A stretch of DNA of 64,000 nucleotides. Source: Amaricoccus sp047275745. GTDB lineage: Bacteria; Pseudomonadota; Alphaproteobacteria; Rhodobacterales; Rhodobacteraceae. This document shows positions 15,563-24,870 of the stretch, one piece after another. The stretch spans positions 50,533-114,532 of the forward strand of contig NZ_JBKQWU010000008.1 of the NCBI RefSeq assembly GCF_047275745.1, given 5' to 3'. The translations under genes and the position numbers were made by a program. The notes beneath the pieces were generated by a model. That model did not search any database, was not told the origin of the DNA, and worked only from the letters and a program-made list of their open reading frames with translations. Numbering within the stretch: the first letter of the stretch is position 1; every line of letters starts with the position of its first letter.

Positions 15563-17668
15563 TCACTCGCCGGCGTTGAGCGCGTCGAGGAAGGCTTCGC
15601 CGAAACGCGCGACGCGGGGCGCGTCCATCCCCCGCACGCGGGCGAGCGCGGCGAGGCTCCCCGGCCGCTCCTCCGCGATCCGGGCGAGCAGCGCCGCCCC
15701 GCAGTCGAGCGGCTTCGCGAGCCCGTCCGCCCCCCGCGCCAGACGCCGATGCGCTTCCTCCAGCCGGTCATAGGCCGCCGCGCCCGAGGAACCCGCGAGT
15801 TTGCGCCGGGCCGGATGCGGCAGATCCGGCGCCGATCCGGCGATGACGGCGAGGAAGGTCGGCCCGAAACGCTCCAGCTTCGTCGCGCCGACCCCGGTGA
15901 TGCCGCGCATCCGGTCGAGCGTTTCGGGCCGGACCGTCGCCATCTCGATCAGCGTCCGGTCCGGGAAGATCACATAGGCGGGCACACCCTGCGCCTCCGC
16001 GAGTTCGCGCCGCTTCGCCTTGAGGCTCGAGAGCAGCCCCTCGTCTTCCTCCGAAACCTGCGCCAGCACCCGCCGCTCGGGGCCGGCGGCGCGCGCGACG
16101 GTATCGGCGCGCAATTCCAGCGCCGCCTCGCCGCGCAGGATCGGCCGCGCGGCCTCGGTCAGCCGGAACGCGCCATGGCGCGCGGGATCGGGGCGGATCA
16201 GGTCGAGACCCATCAGCTGTCGGAAGATCGACTGCCACGCGGGTTTCGCGAGGTCCCGCCCGACGCCGAAGGTCGGAAGCTGCTCGTGCCCCCGGCGCAG
16301 CACCCGCTCGGAGCGATCGCCGCGCAGGATCGCGATCAGATGCTCGGCACCAAAGCTCTCGCCGGTCCGGAGCATCGCCGAGAAGGCCTTGCGCGCCGCG
16401 TCCGTCGCATCGAAAAGCGCGGGCTTGTCGCGGCAGAGGTCGCAATTGCCGCAGGGCTCCGCCATGTCCTCGCCGAAATAGGCGAGCAGCGTCTGGCGCC
16501 GGCAATGCTTCGCCTCGGCGAGCCCGAGGAGCGCGTTCAGCCGCTTGTGATCCGCGTCCTTTCGCTCTATCGGCGCCGCGCCCTCGTCGATCTGCGTCCG
16601 GCGCAGGCGGATGTCGTCGGCGCCGTAGAGCGTCAGCGTATCGGCGGGTTCGCCATCGCGCCCCGCGCGGCCGATCTCCTGGTAATAGGCTTCGATCGAT
16701 TTCGGCAGGTCAGCATGGGCGACATAGCGGATGTCGGGCTTGTCGACGCCCATGCCGAAGGCGACCGTGGCGCAGACGACAAGACCGTCCTCGCGCTGGA
16801 ATCGCGTCTCGCCGAGCCTGCGGTCCTCGTCGGAAAGCCCGGCGTGATAGGCGAGCGCGGTATGCCCCGCCTCGCCGAGCGCGGTCGCGAGGCTCTCGGT
16901 CCGCGCCCGGCTCGCGCAATAGACGATGCCGGAGAGGCCGGGGCGGGCCGCGACGAAATCGAGGATCTGGCGGCGCGGATTGTTCTTCGGCGCGAAGGCG
17001 AGCGAGAGGTTCGGCCGGTCGAAGCCGCGCAGAAAGACCCGCGGGGCCGCCTCGCCGAACAGCCGCGCGGCGATCTCGGCGCGGGTCTCGGCATCGGCGG
17101 TCGCGGTCAGGGCCACGGTCTGGACGCCGCCGAGCATCCGGCGCAGCGTGCCGACCCGGAGGTAGTCCGGGCGGAAGTCATGCCCCCACTGGCTCACGCA
17201 ATGCGCCTCGTCCACCGCGAGCAACGAGACGCCGAGCCGGGTCATGAGCCCGCCCGTCCCGGCCGAGGCGAGGCGTTCCGGCGCCATGTAGAGCAGTTTC
17301 AGCGCGCCTTCATCGATCGCCTGGAAGACCTCCTCGGTCTCCTCCGGGCTGTTCGCCGAGGTGAGCGCCCCCGCCACCACCCCCGCGGATCGGAGCGCGC
17401 GCACCTGGTCGCGCATGAGCGCGATCAGTGGCGAGACCACGACGGTGACGCCGGGCCGGGTCAGCGCCGGAAGCTGGTAGAGCAGCGACTTGCCGCCACC
17501 GGTCGGCATGATGGCGAGCACGTCAGCGCCCGCCTCGATCGCGGTGACGATCTCCTCCTGACCGGGGCGGAAGTCGGGAAAGCCGAAGATTTCGCCGAGC
17601 AATCGCCTGGCGTCGCTCTCGCGGAGCGCCGTCGCACGGGTGACCTCGGTCATGGCGTGACCAGTCAT
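15563..17668 (-). CDS. recQ: ATP-dependent DNA helicase RecQ
   Basis: 701-residue 3'-5' helicase for recombination and fork repair. Order: helicase domain with Walker A MPTGGGKS and DEAH in LLAVDEAHCVSQWGHDFRPDY; second RecA lobe with QEIGRAGRDGEP; the zinc-binding RQC region (CRRQ, then CGNCDLC); and C-terminal HRDC domains, the last covering about residues 630-700. ATG 17668 overlaps the rsmD stop (ATGA), so the two are probably coupled. An internal Met at position 6 is an alternative start. Confidence 0.95.
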   Translation of the reverse strand: MTGHAMTEVTRATALRESDARRLLGEIFGFPDFRPGQEEIVTAIEAGADVLAIMPTGGGKSLLYQLPALTRPGVTVVVSPLIALMRDQVRALRSAGVVAGALTSANSPEETEEVFQAIDEGALKLLYMAPERLASAGTGGLMTRLGVSLLAVDEAHCVSQWGHDFRPDYLRVGTLRRMLGGVQTVALTATADAETRAEIAARLFGEAAPRVFLRGFDRPNLSLAFAPKNNPRRQILDFVAARPGLSGIVYCASRARTESLATALGEAGHTALAYHAGLSDEDRRLGETRFQREDGLVVCATVAFGMGVDKPDIRYVAHADLPKSIEAYYQEIGRAGRDGEPADTLTLYGADDIRLRRTQIDEGAAPIERKDADHKRLNALLGLAEAKHCRRQTLLAYFGEDMAEPCGNCDLCRDKPALFDATDAARKAFSAMLRTGESFGAEHLIAILRGDRSERVLRRGHEQLPTFGVGRDLAKPAWQSIFRQLMGLDLIRPDPARHGAFRLTEAARPILRGEAALELRADTVARAAGPERRVLAQVSEEDEGLLSSLKAKRRELAEAQGVPAYVIFPDRTLIEMATVRPETLDRMRGITGVGATKLERFGPTFLAVIAGSAPDLPHPARRKLAGSSGAAAYDRLEEAHRRLARGADGLAKPLDCGAALLARIAEERPGSLAALARVRGMDAPRVARFGEAFLDALNAGE

Positions 17669-18234
17669 GGCTCGGCGCGGAAGAGGCTGATCATCGTGTC
17701 TCCATACCGGCGGGCGTCGAGCAGGGTCAAGCCGGGCGGAGCCGCGGGCGGCGTGTTCTCCTCCCAGACGACGAGCGCGCCCTTCGCGATCCAGCCGCCC
17801 GTGAGCGACGCCTCCATCGCCCGCTCGCCGAGGCGCTTGCCGTAGGGCGGGTCGAGGAAGACCAGGTCATGCGGCGCCTCCGGGTTCGGGCCGGGCCGGG
17901 TCGCATCGCGGGCGATCACCCGCGTTTCCGCGCCGACGCGGAGCCGGTCGATATTGTCGCGCAGAAGTTTCAGCGCCTTCGCACCCTTGTCGATGAAACA
18001 GGCGCTTTCCGCCCCCCGCGACAGCGCTTCGAGCCCCAGCGCCCCGGTCCCGGCGAAAAGATCGAGCACGCGCGCGCCTTCGAGGGCCGGCACGTCTCCG
18101 AGCGGCGCATGCGCGATGAGGTTGAAAAGGCTCTCGCGCACCCGGTCCGTGGTCGGGCGCAGGTGCTCGCCCGCGTCGCCCGCGCCCACGGCGGCGAGCG
18201 CCGCGCCCCGGAACCGACCGGCGATGATCCGCAT
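17665..18234 (-). CDS. rsmD: 16S rRNA (guanine966-N2) methyltransferase RsmD
   Basis: 189 residues. It begins MRIIAGRFRG, the standard RsmD opening, then RPTTDRVRESLFN. The SAM site is VLDLFAGTGALGLEALSRGA and the catalytic motif is FLDPPYG. It methylates G966 of 16S rRNA in the small subunit. It is first in an rsmD-recQ unit. Between its start and the peroxiredoxin gene lies a 15-bp tandem repeat at 18274-18303. Confidence 0.94.
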   Translation of the reverse strand: MRIIAGRFRGAALAAVGAGDAGEHLRPTTDRVRESLFNLIAHAPLGDVPALEGARVLDLFAGTGALGLEALSRGAESACFIDKGAKALKLLRDNIDRLRVGAETRVIARDATRPGPNPEAPHDLVFLDPPYGKRLGERAMEASLTGGWIAKGALVVWEENTPPAAPPGLTLLDARRYGDTMISLFRAEP

Positions 18235-18403
18235 CAGGGCACCCGCGGCGCGGCGGAGGCGGAAAGGTCGGGACTCATCCGGTCGCGGCTCGTCCGGTCG
18301 GGGGTCATGGCGGTTTTCCGGGTTGGTCTTCGGGGGCTCTCCCCTCTATATCCGGAGCCGGGGGCGCGGCAACCGGCGCACCGGTCAAGAAGGAGAGGAC
18401 GAG

Positions 18404-18892
18404 ATGAGCATCAAGGTCGGAGACGCCCTGCCCGAGGCGAAGTTTCTGGAAGTCGGCGAGAACGGCCCGGCGGAGGTCGCCCTCTCGGGTCTGACAAAGG
18501 GGCGCAAGATCGTGCTCTTCGCGGTCCCCGGCGCCTATACCGGCGTCTGCTCGACCCAGCATGTCCCGAGCTTCATCCGTGTCGCCGACGACATCCGGGG
18601 CAAGGGCGTCGACGAGATCGTCTGCGTCTCGGTCAACGATCCCTTCGTGCTCAAGGCCTGGTCCGAGGCGACCGGCGGCGGCGCGGCGGGTATCCGCTTC
18701 GTCGGCGACCCGGCCTCGGAATTCACCAAGGCGGTCGGGCTCGACTTCTCGGCGCCGCCGGCCGGTCTCATCGATCGGTCCAAGCGCTATGCGATGCTCG
18801 TGGACGATGGCGTGGTGAAGGTGCTGAACGTCGAGGCGGCGCCCGGCCAGTGCGAGGTCAGCGCGGGCGAGGCGCTGCTCGCGGAGATCTGA
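18404..18892 (+). CDS. Peroxiredoxin, Prx5/AhpE-like redoxin
   Basis: 162-residue thiol peroxidase reducing hydrogen and organic peroxides. The peroxidatic Cys49 lies in PGAYTGVCSTQH; Cys74 follows, and Cys150 (PGQCEVS) occupies the resolving position of the atypical two-Cys Prx5 type. ATG 18404 follows AAGGAGAGGACGAG. It is monocistronic and convergent with phhB, 2 bp between stops. The reductant could be thioredoxin or glutaredoxin; this cannot be told from sequence. Confidence 0.93.
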   Translation: MSIKVGDALPEAKFLEVGENGPAEVALSGLTKGRKIVLFAVPGAYTGVCSTQHVPSFIRVADDIRGKGVDEIVCVSVNDPFVLKAWSEATGGGAAGIRFVGDPASEFTKAVGLDFSAPPAGLIDRSKRYAMLVDDGVVKVLNVEAAPGQCEVSAGEALLAEI

Positions 18893-18894
18893 GC

Positions 18895-19260
18895 CTAACC
18901 CCGGTGATGCGCCTCGCAGAGACAGAGCGCGGGTTCGGAATGGTCGGTCTGGACTTCCACCTCCGGCCCCGCGAGCTTGTCGAGGCGCTTCGCCAGCTTG
19001 ATGTCGAACTCGCTCAGGCCCCCGCACGAATGGGTGGTGAGCGTCACGTCCACGACATTGTAGACGTTCTTCCACTCCGGATGATGGTTCAGCTTCTCCG
19101 CCGCGAGCGCCGCGCGGGACATGAAGCCCCAGGCCTCGGAGAAGGTCCGGAACTTCCAGATCTTGCGGATCGCGTCCCGCGCCGGATCGGCGCGCCAGCC
19201 GGCCGTGTCGAGGCCGGGAAGATGCTCCTCGCGTTCCCCTTGGGTCAGCGCCTCGGTCAT
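18895..19260 (-). CDS. phhB: Pterin-4a-carbinolamine dehydratase-like protein
   Basis: 121 residues of the PCD/DCoH family, which recycles tetrahydrobiopterin-type cofactors after aromatic amino-acid hydroxylation. The motif KLNHHPEW with the following VYNVVDVTLTTH contains the active His set. The C-terminus carries about 20 extra residues rich in Cys and His (ALCLCEAHHRG), which is unusual. No phenylalanine hydroxylase gene is in the window. Its GAGGAG site lies in the 17-bp gap before the divergent DUF4186 gene. Confidence 0.9.
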   Translation of the reverse strand: MTEALTQGEREEHLPGLDTAGWRADPARDAIRKIWKFRTFSEAWGFMSRAALAAEKLNHHPEWKNVYNVVDVTLTTHSCGGLSEFDIKLAKRLDKLAGPEVEVQTDHSEPALCLCEAHHRG

Positions 19261-19277
19261 GGCGATCTCCTCGCGCG

Positions 19278-19664
19278 ATGTCGGTCATGGATCAGTTAAC
19301 CGGAGAACCTCGCCTCGCGCCACTCCCGCGCCTCGCGACCTCCGCGTTCCGGCGGCGGTTCCGTCTCGGCGCGCGGGAACGGGACCATGCCGATCGCAAG
19401 GGCCGCGCGGAGATCCTCGCGCATGCGGGTGATTTCATCGCCGCCCGTCTCGCCCCGGCCGACCCGCCGAATGACGGGCGCCAGACGCCGATGCGCGGCC
19501 ATCCGGTCTTTATCGCGCAACATGCGACGGCGACCTGCTGTCGGGGATGCCTCGCGAAATGGCACGGGCTGCCCGCGGGCCGCGCGCTGTCGAGGGTGGA
19601 GCAACGGGCGGTGGTCGGGCTGATCATGGCCTGGATCGACGCGGAAATGGGGTACCGGCCATGA
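19278..19664 (+). CDS. DUF4186 family protein
   Basis: 128-residue protein of unknown function. The conserved block is RFRLGARERD, then RGHPVFIAQHATATCCRGCLAKWHG, with two adjacent Cys plus a third that could bind metal with His. The start is not marked by a good ribosome site: ATG 19278 and ATG 19287 both lie just behind the divergent phhB start. Its stop overlaps the ybaK start (ATGA), so it is coupled to the tRNA deacylase gene. Confidence 0.85.
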   Translation: MSVMDQLTGEPRLAPLPRLATSAFRRRFRLGARERDHADRKGRAEILAHAGDFIAARLAPADPPNDGRQTPMRGHPVFIAQHATATCCRGCLAKWHGLPAGRALSRVEQRAVVGLIMAWIDAEMGYRP

Positions 19665-20137
19665 CGGCGGCGACGCAGGCGACCGAGGCGCTACGCAAGG
19701 CGGGCGTCGCTTTCGCGACATATGAATATGCCTATGACAAGGCCGCGACCCGGATCGGCGAGCGGGCGGCGGAGGCGCTCGGACTGCCGGCCGAGCAGGT
19801 GTTCAAGACGCTGATGCTCGAAGTCGATGGCCAGCCGCGCTGCGTCGTGATCCCGGTCGCGGCGAATCTGTCGATGAAACGCGCGGCGGCGGTCTTCGGG
19901 GGCAAATCGGCGAAGATGATGGAGCCCGCGAAGGCCGAACGGCTGACCGGATATGTCGTCGGCGGGATCAGCCCGGTCGGGCAGAAGCGGCGCGTGCCGG
20001 TGGCGCTCGACGATTCGGCGGTGGCGCGGGAGCGGATCGTGATCAACGGCGGCCGGCGGGGGTTCATGATCGAACTCGCCGCCGGGGATCTGCGCGCCGT
20101 GACCGGGGCGGAGGTGGCCCGCCTCACCGCCGATTAG
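19661..20137 (+). CDS. ybaK: Cys-tRNA(Pro)/Cys-tRNA(Cys) deacylase YbaK
   Basis: 158-residue trans-editing enzyme that hydrolyses mischarged Cys-tRNA(Pro). The YbaK/EbsC fold is shown by VFKTLMLEVDG with the catalytic-type Lys, AAAVFGGKSAKMM, and GYVVGGISPVGQKRRVPV. Length matches the family. ATG 19661 overlaps the DUF4186 stop. Confidence 0.94.
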   Translation: MTAATQATEALRKAGVAFATYEYAYDKAATRIGERAAEALGLPAEQVFKTLMLEVDGQPRCVVIPVAANLSMKRAAAVFGGKSAKMMEPAKAERLTGYVVGGISPVGQKRRVPVALDDSAVARERIVINGGRRGFMIELAAGDLRAVTGAEVARLTAD

Positions 20138-20157
20138 CCGCCCCATCTGTCACCCGA

Positions 20158-20610
20158 TCAGCCGAGCGCGCCGAGACCCGCGCGGAGCGGACCGGCGAGA
20201 TCGCCAAGTTCACCGTCGATCGCGCCGTGCGTCTCGATCCAGATCGGCAGCGCGGCGGCGAGCAGCGCGCGCCCCGGCTCCGTCAGACCGATGAGACGCC
20301 CGCGCCGGTCGGTCTCGTCGGGCATGGTCTCGATCAGGCCGCGACGTTCCAGCGGTTTGAGGTTGGCAGTCAAGGTCGTGCGGTCCATCGCCAGCGTTTC
20401 CGCCACCGCGCCGAGCCGGGGCGGCTTCGGCCGGTTGAGCGACATCAACAGTGAGAACTGCCCGCTCGTGAGCCCGAGCGGCCGCAGCACGACATCGAAC
20501 CGCCGCGCGAGCGTCCGCGCCGCCCGCTGCGCCGCGAGGCACAGGCAGTGGTCGCGCACGTGTAGCGTCGTCGCGTACGGAACCATCGGGTTGGGCGGAA
20601 CATTGCTCAT
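20158..20610 (-). CDS. MarR family transcriptional regulator
   Basis: 150 residues from ATG 20610; an upstream Met at 20631 is less likely. The winged helix covers about residues 45-110, with LTSGQFSLLMSLN and the wing DETDRRGRLIGLT. The N-terminal helix holds a Cys pair (HCLCLAAQRAARTL) that could make it redox- or electrophile-responsive. It is divergent from GST and DUF1428 genes, and two palindromes in between are its likely operators. Confidence 0.92.
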   Translation of the reverse strand: MSNVPPNPMVPYATTLHVRDHCLCLAAQRAARTLARRFDVVLRPLGLTSGQFSLLMSLNRPKPPRLGAVAETLAMDRTTLTANLKPLERRGLIETMPDETDRRGRLIGLTEPGRALLAAALPIWIETHGAIDGELGDLAGPLRAGLGALG

Positions 20611-20615
20611 GGATG

Positions 20616-20660
20616 AATATGTTGACATCAACGGGAATCGTCAAGTACGTTGATATCAAC
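20616..20660. promoter_or_regulatory. Overlapping divergent promoters with two MarR-type operators
   Basis: O1 is GTTGACATCAAC at 20621-20632 (one mismatch from a perfect palindrome). O2 is GTTGATATCAAC at 20649-20660 (perfect), centred 28 bp away. The plus promoter has TTGACA at 20622-20627 inside O1 and TACGTT at 20646-20651 reaching into O2 (18 bp spacer). The minus promoter has TTGACG at 20644-20639 and CATATT at 20621-20616 (17 bp spacer). Binding would block both genes, so autorepression plus repression of GST is expected. Confidence 0.8.
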
Positions 20661-20680
20661 CTAATGAGAAGGAGATTCGC

Positions 20681-21346
20681 ATGACCGACCGTCACGAAGT
20701 CACCGCCTTCGACTGGGTCCCGCCCTTCGCCGCCGGGCTGGTCCGCGACCTTCGCGTCCGCTGGGCGCTGGAGGAGGCCGGTCTGCCCTATGAGGCGCGG
20801 CTGCTCAGCGCCCGAAGCGAACGGCCCGCCGCCTATTTCCGCGAACAGCCCTTCGGCCAGGTGCCGGCCTATCGCGATGGCGAGGTCGCGATGTTCGAGA
20901 GCGGCGCGATCGTGCTCCATATTGCCGAGCGGAGCGAGGCGCTGATGCCGCGCAACCCCCAGGGCCGGGCACGGACGACCTCCTGGGTCTTCGCCGCGCT
21001 CAACAGCGTCGAACCTCTGGTGTCGGAACTCGGCGCCGTCGATATCTTCCATCAAGGCGAGGAATGGGCGCGGCTTCGGCGACCGGGGCTGGTCGCGGAA
21101 CTCGGCCAGCGGCTCGATCGGGTCGCCGACTGGATCGGCGAGAGCGACTATCTCGAGGACCGCTTCACAGCGGGCGATCTCATGATGACGACCGTATTGC
21201 GCAATCTGCGCGATACCGATCTCGTCTCGGAGCGCCCGGTGCTCGCCGCCTATCAGGCGCGCTGCGAAGCGCGGCCGGCCTTTGGCCGGGCGCTGGCCGG
21301 GCAGATGGGCGATTTCAGGAAAACCGAAGCCTCGGCGGCGCATTGA
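20681..21346 (+). CDS. Glutathione S-transferase family protein
   Basis: 221 residues. The N-terminal thioredoxin-like domain has RVRWALEEAGLPYEARLL, the FGQVPAY turn with the cis-Pro, and FESGAIVLHIAE, which binds the glutamyl part of glutathione. The C-terminal helical domain carries FTAGDLMMTTVLR with the N-capping Asp. The exact class is unclear. AAGGAG precedes ATG 20681. The DUF1428 gene follows 29 bp on, so this is a detoxification operon under MarR control. Confidence 0.93.
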   Translation: MTDRHEVTAFDWVPPFAAGLVRDLRVRWALEEAGLPYEARLLSARSERPAAYFREQPFGQVPAYRDGEVAMFESGAIVLHIAERSEALMPRNPQGRARTTSWVFAALNSVEPLVSELGAVDIFHQGEEWARLRRPGLVAELGQRLDRVADWIGESDYLEDRFTAGDLMMTTVLRNLRDTDLVSERPVLAAYQARCEARPAFGRALAGQMGDFRKTEASAAH

Positions 21347-21375
21347 ACCGTCCGTCGCGAACAAAGGAGAAGATC

Positions 21376-22095
21376 ATGGCCTATACCGAAGGATTCCTCG
21401 TCGCCGTCCCGGCCGCGAACAAGGAACGTTACCGCGCGCACGCGTCCGATGCCGTGTCGCTGTTCAAGGATCTCGGCGCGACCCGCGTGGTCGAGGCCTG
21501 GGGCGACGACGTGCCGGACGGCACGACCACTGATTTCAAGGGCGCGGTGAAGGCCGAGCCGGACGAGGTCGTGGTGTTCTCCTGGATGGAATATCCCACC
21601 AAGGAGGCGCGGGACAGCGCGCAGGACCGGATGGAGAACGACCCGGAGGTTCAGGAGCGCATCGGGAAGATGGGCGAGATGCCCTTCGACGGCATGCGGA
21701 TGATCTTCGCCGGGTTCGAGAACGTGCTCGACGAGAAGAGCCCGGGCGGGACCGGCTATGTCGACGGCTTCCTCGCTCCGGTGCCGAAGTCGCGCAAGGA
21801 TGACTACCTCGCCTTCGCCACCGACATGGCCGCGAAGTTCAAGGAGCTGGGCGCGACCCGGATCGTCGAGAACTGGGCCGATGAGACCCCCGCCGGCAAG
21901 GTCACCGACTTCACCGGCGCGGTGAAGGCCAGCGGCGACGAGGGGATCGTGTTCTCCTGGGTCGAATGGCCCTCGAAGGAGGTGCGCGACGCCGCCTGGG
22001 CGAAGTTCATGTCGGAGGAGGACGGCTCGACGGAGATGCCCTTCGACGGCAAGCGGCTGATCTACGGCGGCTTCGCGCCCATCGTGGACGCCTGA
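21376..22095 (+). CDS. Tandem DUF1428 protein (two fused copies)
   Basis: 239 residues made of two similar DUF1428 domains, about 1-120 and 127-239; the family protein (YbaA-like) is normally a single domain near 115 residues. Both copies begin Y-x-x-GFL-x-P and both end MPFDG followed by an aromatic Gly-Phe motif (MIFAGF; LIYGGF). Such dimeric alpha/beta-barrel folds usually pair two chains; here the pair is covalent. Function unknown, probably stress-related given the MarR-GST context. GGAG lies before ATG 21376. Confidence 0.92.
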   Translation: MAYTEGFLVAVPAANKERYRAHASDAVSLFKDLGATRVVEAWGDDVPDGTTTDFKGAVKAEPDEVVVFSWMEYPTKEARDSAQDRMENDPEVQERIGKMGEMPFDGMRMIFAGFENVLDEKSPGGTGYVDGFLAPVPKSRKDDYLAFATDMAAKFKELGATRIVENWADETPAGKVTDFTGAVKASGDEGIVFSWVEWPSKEVRDAAWAKFMSEEDGSTEMPFDGKRLIYGGFAPIVDA

Positions 22096-22111
22096 CCAAC
22101 GCCGGCGGGGA

Positions 22112-23296
<1,185 letters not shown>

Positions 23297-23341
23297 CGCG
23301 CCTCCCCGCCCGACCATCAGATGGGCGCGGGTGCGCAGAGG

Positions 23342-24148
23342 TCAACCCGCCGCCGGCAGGTATCCCTCGAAGGTGACGTTGTCCGCGATGCGACGCGCCA
23401 CCGCCTCGGCCGCGGCCGAGCGGATGGTCCAGGTCAGGATCGGCACACCGCGATCCTTGAGCGCCACGACGGCCGGGTTCGCGAGGTCGGATCTGTCATG
23501 CGAGACGAAGCCGCAGCCGAGCGGATCGAAATCGGCGAGCGCCGCGAGATGCGCGCGCCGCGCGGCGTCGATGTGCCACTCCGCCGCGTCGAAGGCGCAG
23601 GAAGTCAGCCCGCGCGGCACCTCCGGCGCCGCCTCGGCGAGCGCGGCGACCGAATGCGGGTTGAAGGACATGAGCGCCACCGGCCCCTCGTAGCCTTCAA
23701 GCAACGCGGCGATGCGCCGTTCCAGCGGGCCGACCCCGGGTCCGAGCGCATGGCTCTGGTCCTTCACCTCGATCAGGAGCGGGACGCGGCCGGCCACGAG
23801 GTCGAGGAACTCGGCGAGCGTCGGAATCGTCTCGCCGTCCGCGGCGCCTGCGAGCGGGATCGTGGCGAGATCGGCGGCGGCCCGTTCCCGGACCGCGCCG
23901 GCCCGGCCCGTCAGGCGTTCGAGCACGTCATCGTGAAACACCAGGGCCTCGCCATCGGCGGAGGCCTGGATGTCGCATTCGATGCCGAACCCGCCCGCGA
24001 CCGCCGCCCGCGCGGCGGCCCGGCTGTTCTCGATCACGCCGCGCGCGCGGTCGTGCAATCCGCGATGCGCGATCGGCACGCCGAGGAAGGTGGCGGGCAG
24101 GCGAACGGCCGGCCACGAAACGGCATCCAAGGGACCGGACCGGCTCAT
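23342..24148 (-). CDS. Glycerophosphodiester phosphodiesterase family protein
   Basis: 268 residues, TIM-barrel GDPD domain. It begins with the signature IAHRGLHD, then ENSRAAARAAVAGGFGIECDIQ with the catalytic Glu and the metal-binding Glu/Asp, and LVFHDDVLERLTG. It would release glycerol-3-phosphate from deacylated phospholipids. There is no signal peptide, so it is probably cytoplasmic. It begins 3 bp after the RidA gene stop. Confidence 0.92.
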   Translation of the reverse strand: MSRSGPLDAVSWPAVRLPATFLGVPIAHRGLHDRARGVIENSRAAARAAVAGGFGIECDIQASADGEALVFHDDVLERLTGRAGAVRERAAADLATIPLAGAADGETIPTLAEFLDLVAGRVPLLIEVKDQSHALGPGVGPLERRIAALLEGYEGPVALMSFNPHSVAALAEAAPEVPRGLTSCAFDAAEWHIDAARRAHLAALADFDPLGCGFVSHDRSDLANPAVVALKDRGVPILTWTIRSAAAEAVARRIADNVTFEGYLPAAG

Positions 24149-24151
24149 GGT

Positions 24152-24616
24152 TCAGGAGACCTGGAAGATCCCCTCGACTTCGACCGCGACGCCCGAAGGC
24201 AGCGAGGCGACGCCGACGGCGGCGCGGGCGTGGCGGCCTCGATCGCCGAAGACCTCGGCGAGCAGGTCGGAGGCGCCGTTCATCACCTTCGGGTGATCGG
24301 TGAAATCGGGCGCCGCGTTGACGTAGCCGTTGAGCTTGATCACTTCGACCACCCGGTCGAGATCGCCGTCGCAGGCGGCGCGGAGTTGGGCGATGAGCGC
24401 CAGCGCGCAGGCACGCGCGGCGCGGTAGCCTTCGTCCGGGCCGATATCGGCGCCGAGCTTGCCGAGAATGAAGCCGTTCCCGTCCCGGCTGACCTGGCCG
24501 GAAATGTAGATGAGATCGCCCGCGCGGGTATAGGGGACGTAGTTCGCGGCCGGCGCCGGGGCATCGGGCAGCGTGATACCGAGTTCGGCGAGTCGGGCAT
24601 CGATGGACGAGGACAT
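24152..24616 (-). CDS. RidA family protein
   Basis: 154 residues of the RidA/YjgF/YER057c family, which hydrolyses reactive enamine and imine intermediates of amino-acid metabolism. The family core is LIYISGQVSRDGNGFILGKLGAD, with the C-terminal VASLPSGVAVEVEG. The position used by Arg105 in E. coli RidA is not occupied by Arg (ASLPSGV), so this belongs to a non-archetypal subgroup (Rid2-7-like). It leads the RidA-GDPD-FemAB run. Confidence 0.9.
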   Translation of the reverse strand: MSSSIDARLAELGITLPDAPAPAANYVPYTRAGDLIYISGQVSRDGNGFILGKLGADIGPDEGYRAARACALALIAQLRAACDGDLDRVVEVIKLNGYVNAAPDFTDHPKVMNGASDLLAEVFGDRGRHARAAVGVASLPSGVAVEVEGIFQVS

Positions 24617-24870
24617 TCTGAGCGCTCCTGTTTTCCGGGGCCGGTCCGCCGGCCCGCCGGTGATGGGCGGAGGCTAGCCAAGAACGGCGCGCGATGAAAC
24701 GCGCTTTCCGGGTCACTCTCCGTCTGATAGGCTCGCCACGGCGAGCATCCGCCCTTGCGGTGCGCGAAAACATGCATACTAAGCCCCCGAACGGGGTGAC
24801 ACGGGATGACCGCGCCCTAGTTGCATGGCCGCTAGATCGCAAACCGACGAACCGAGGGATTGATCCGAAC

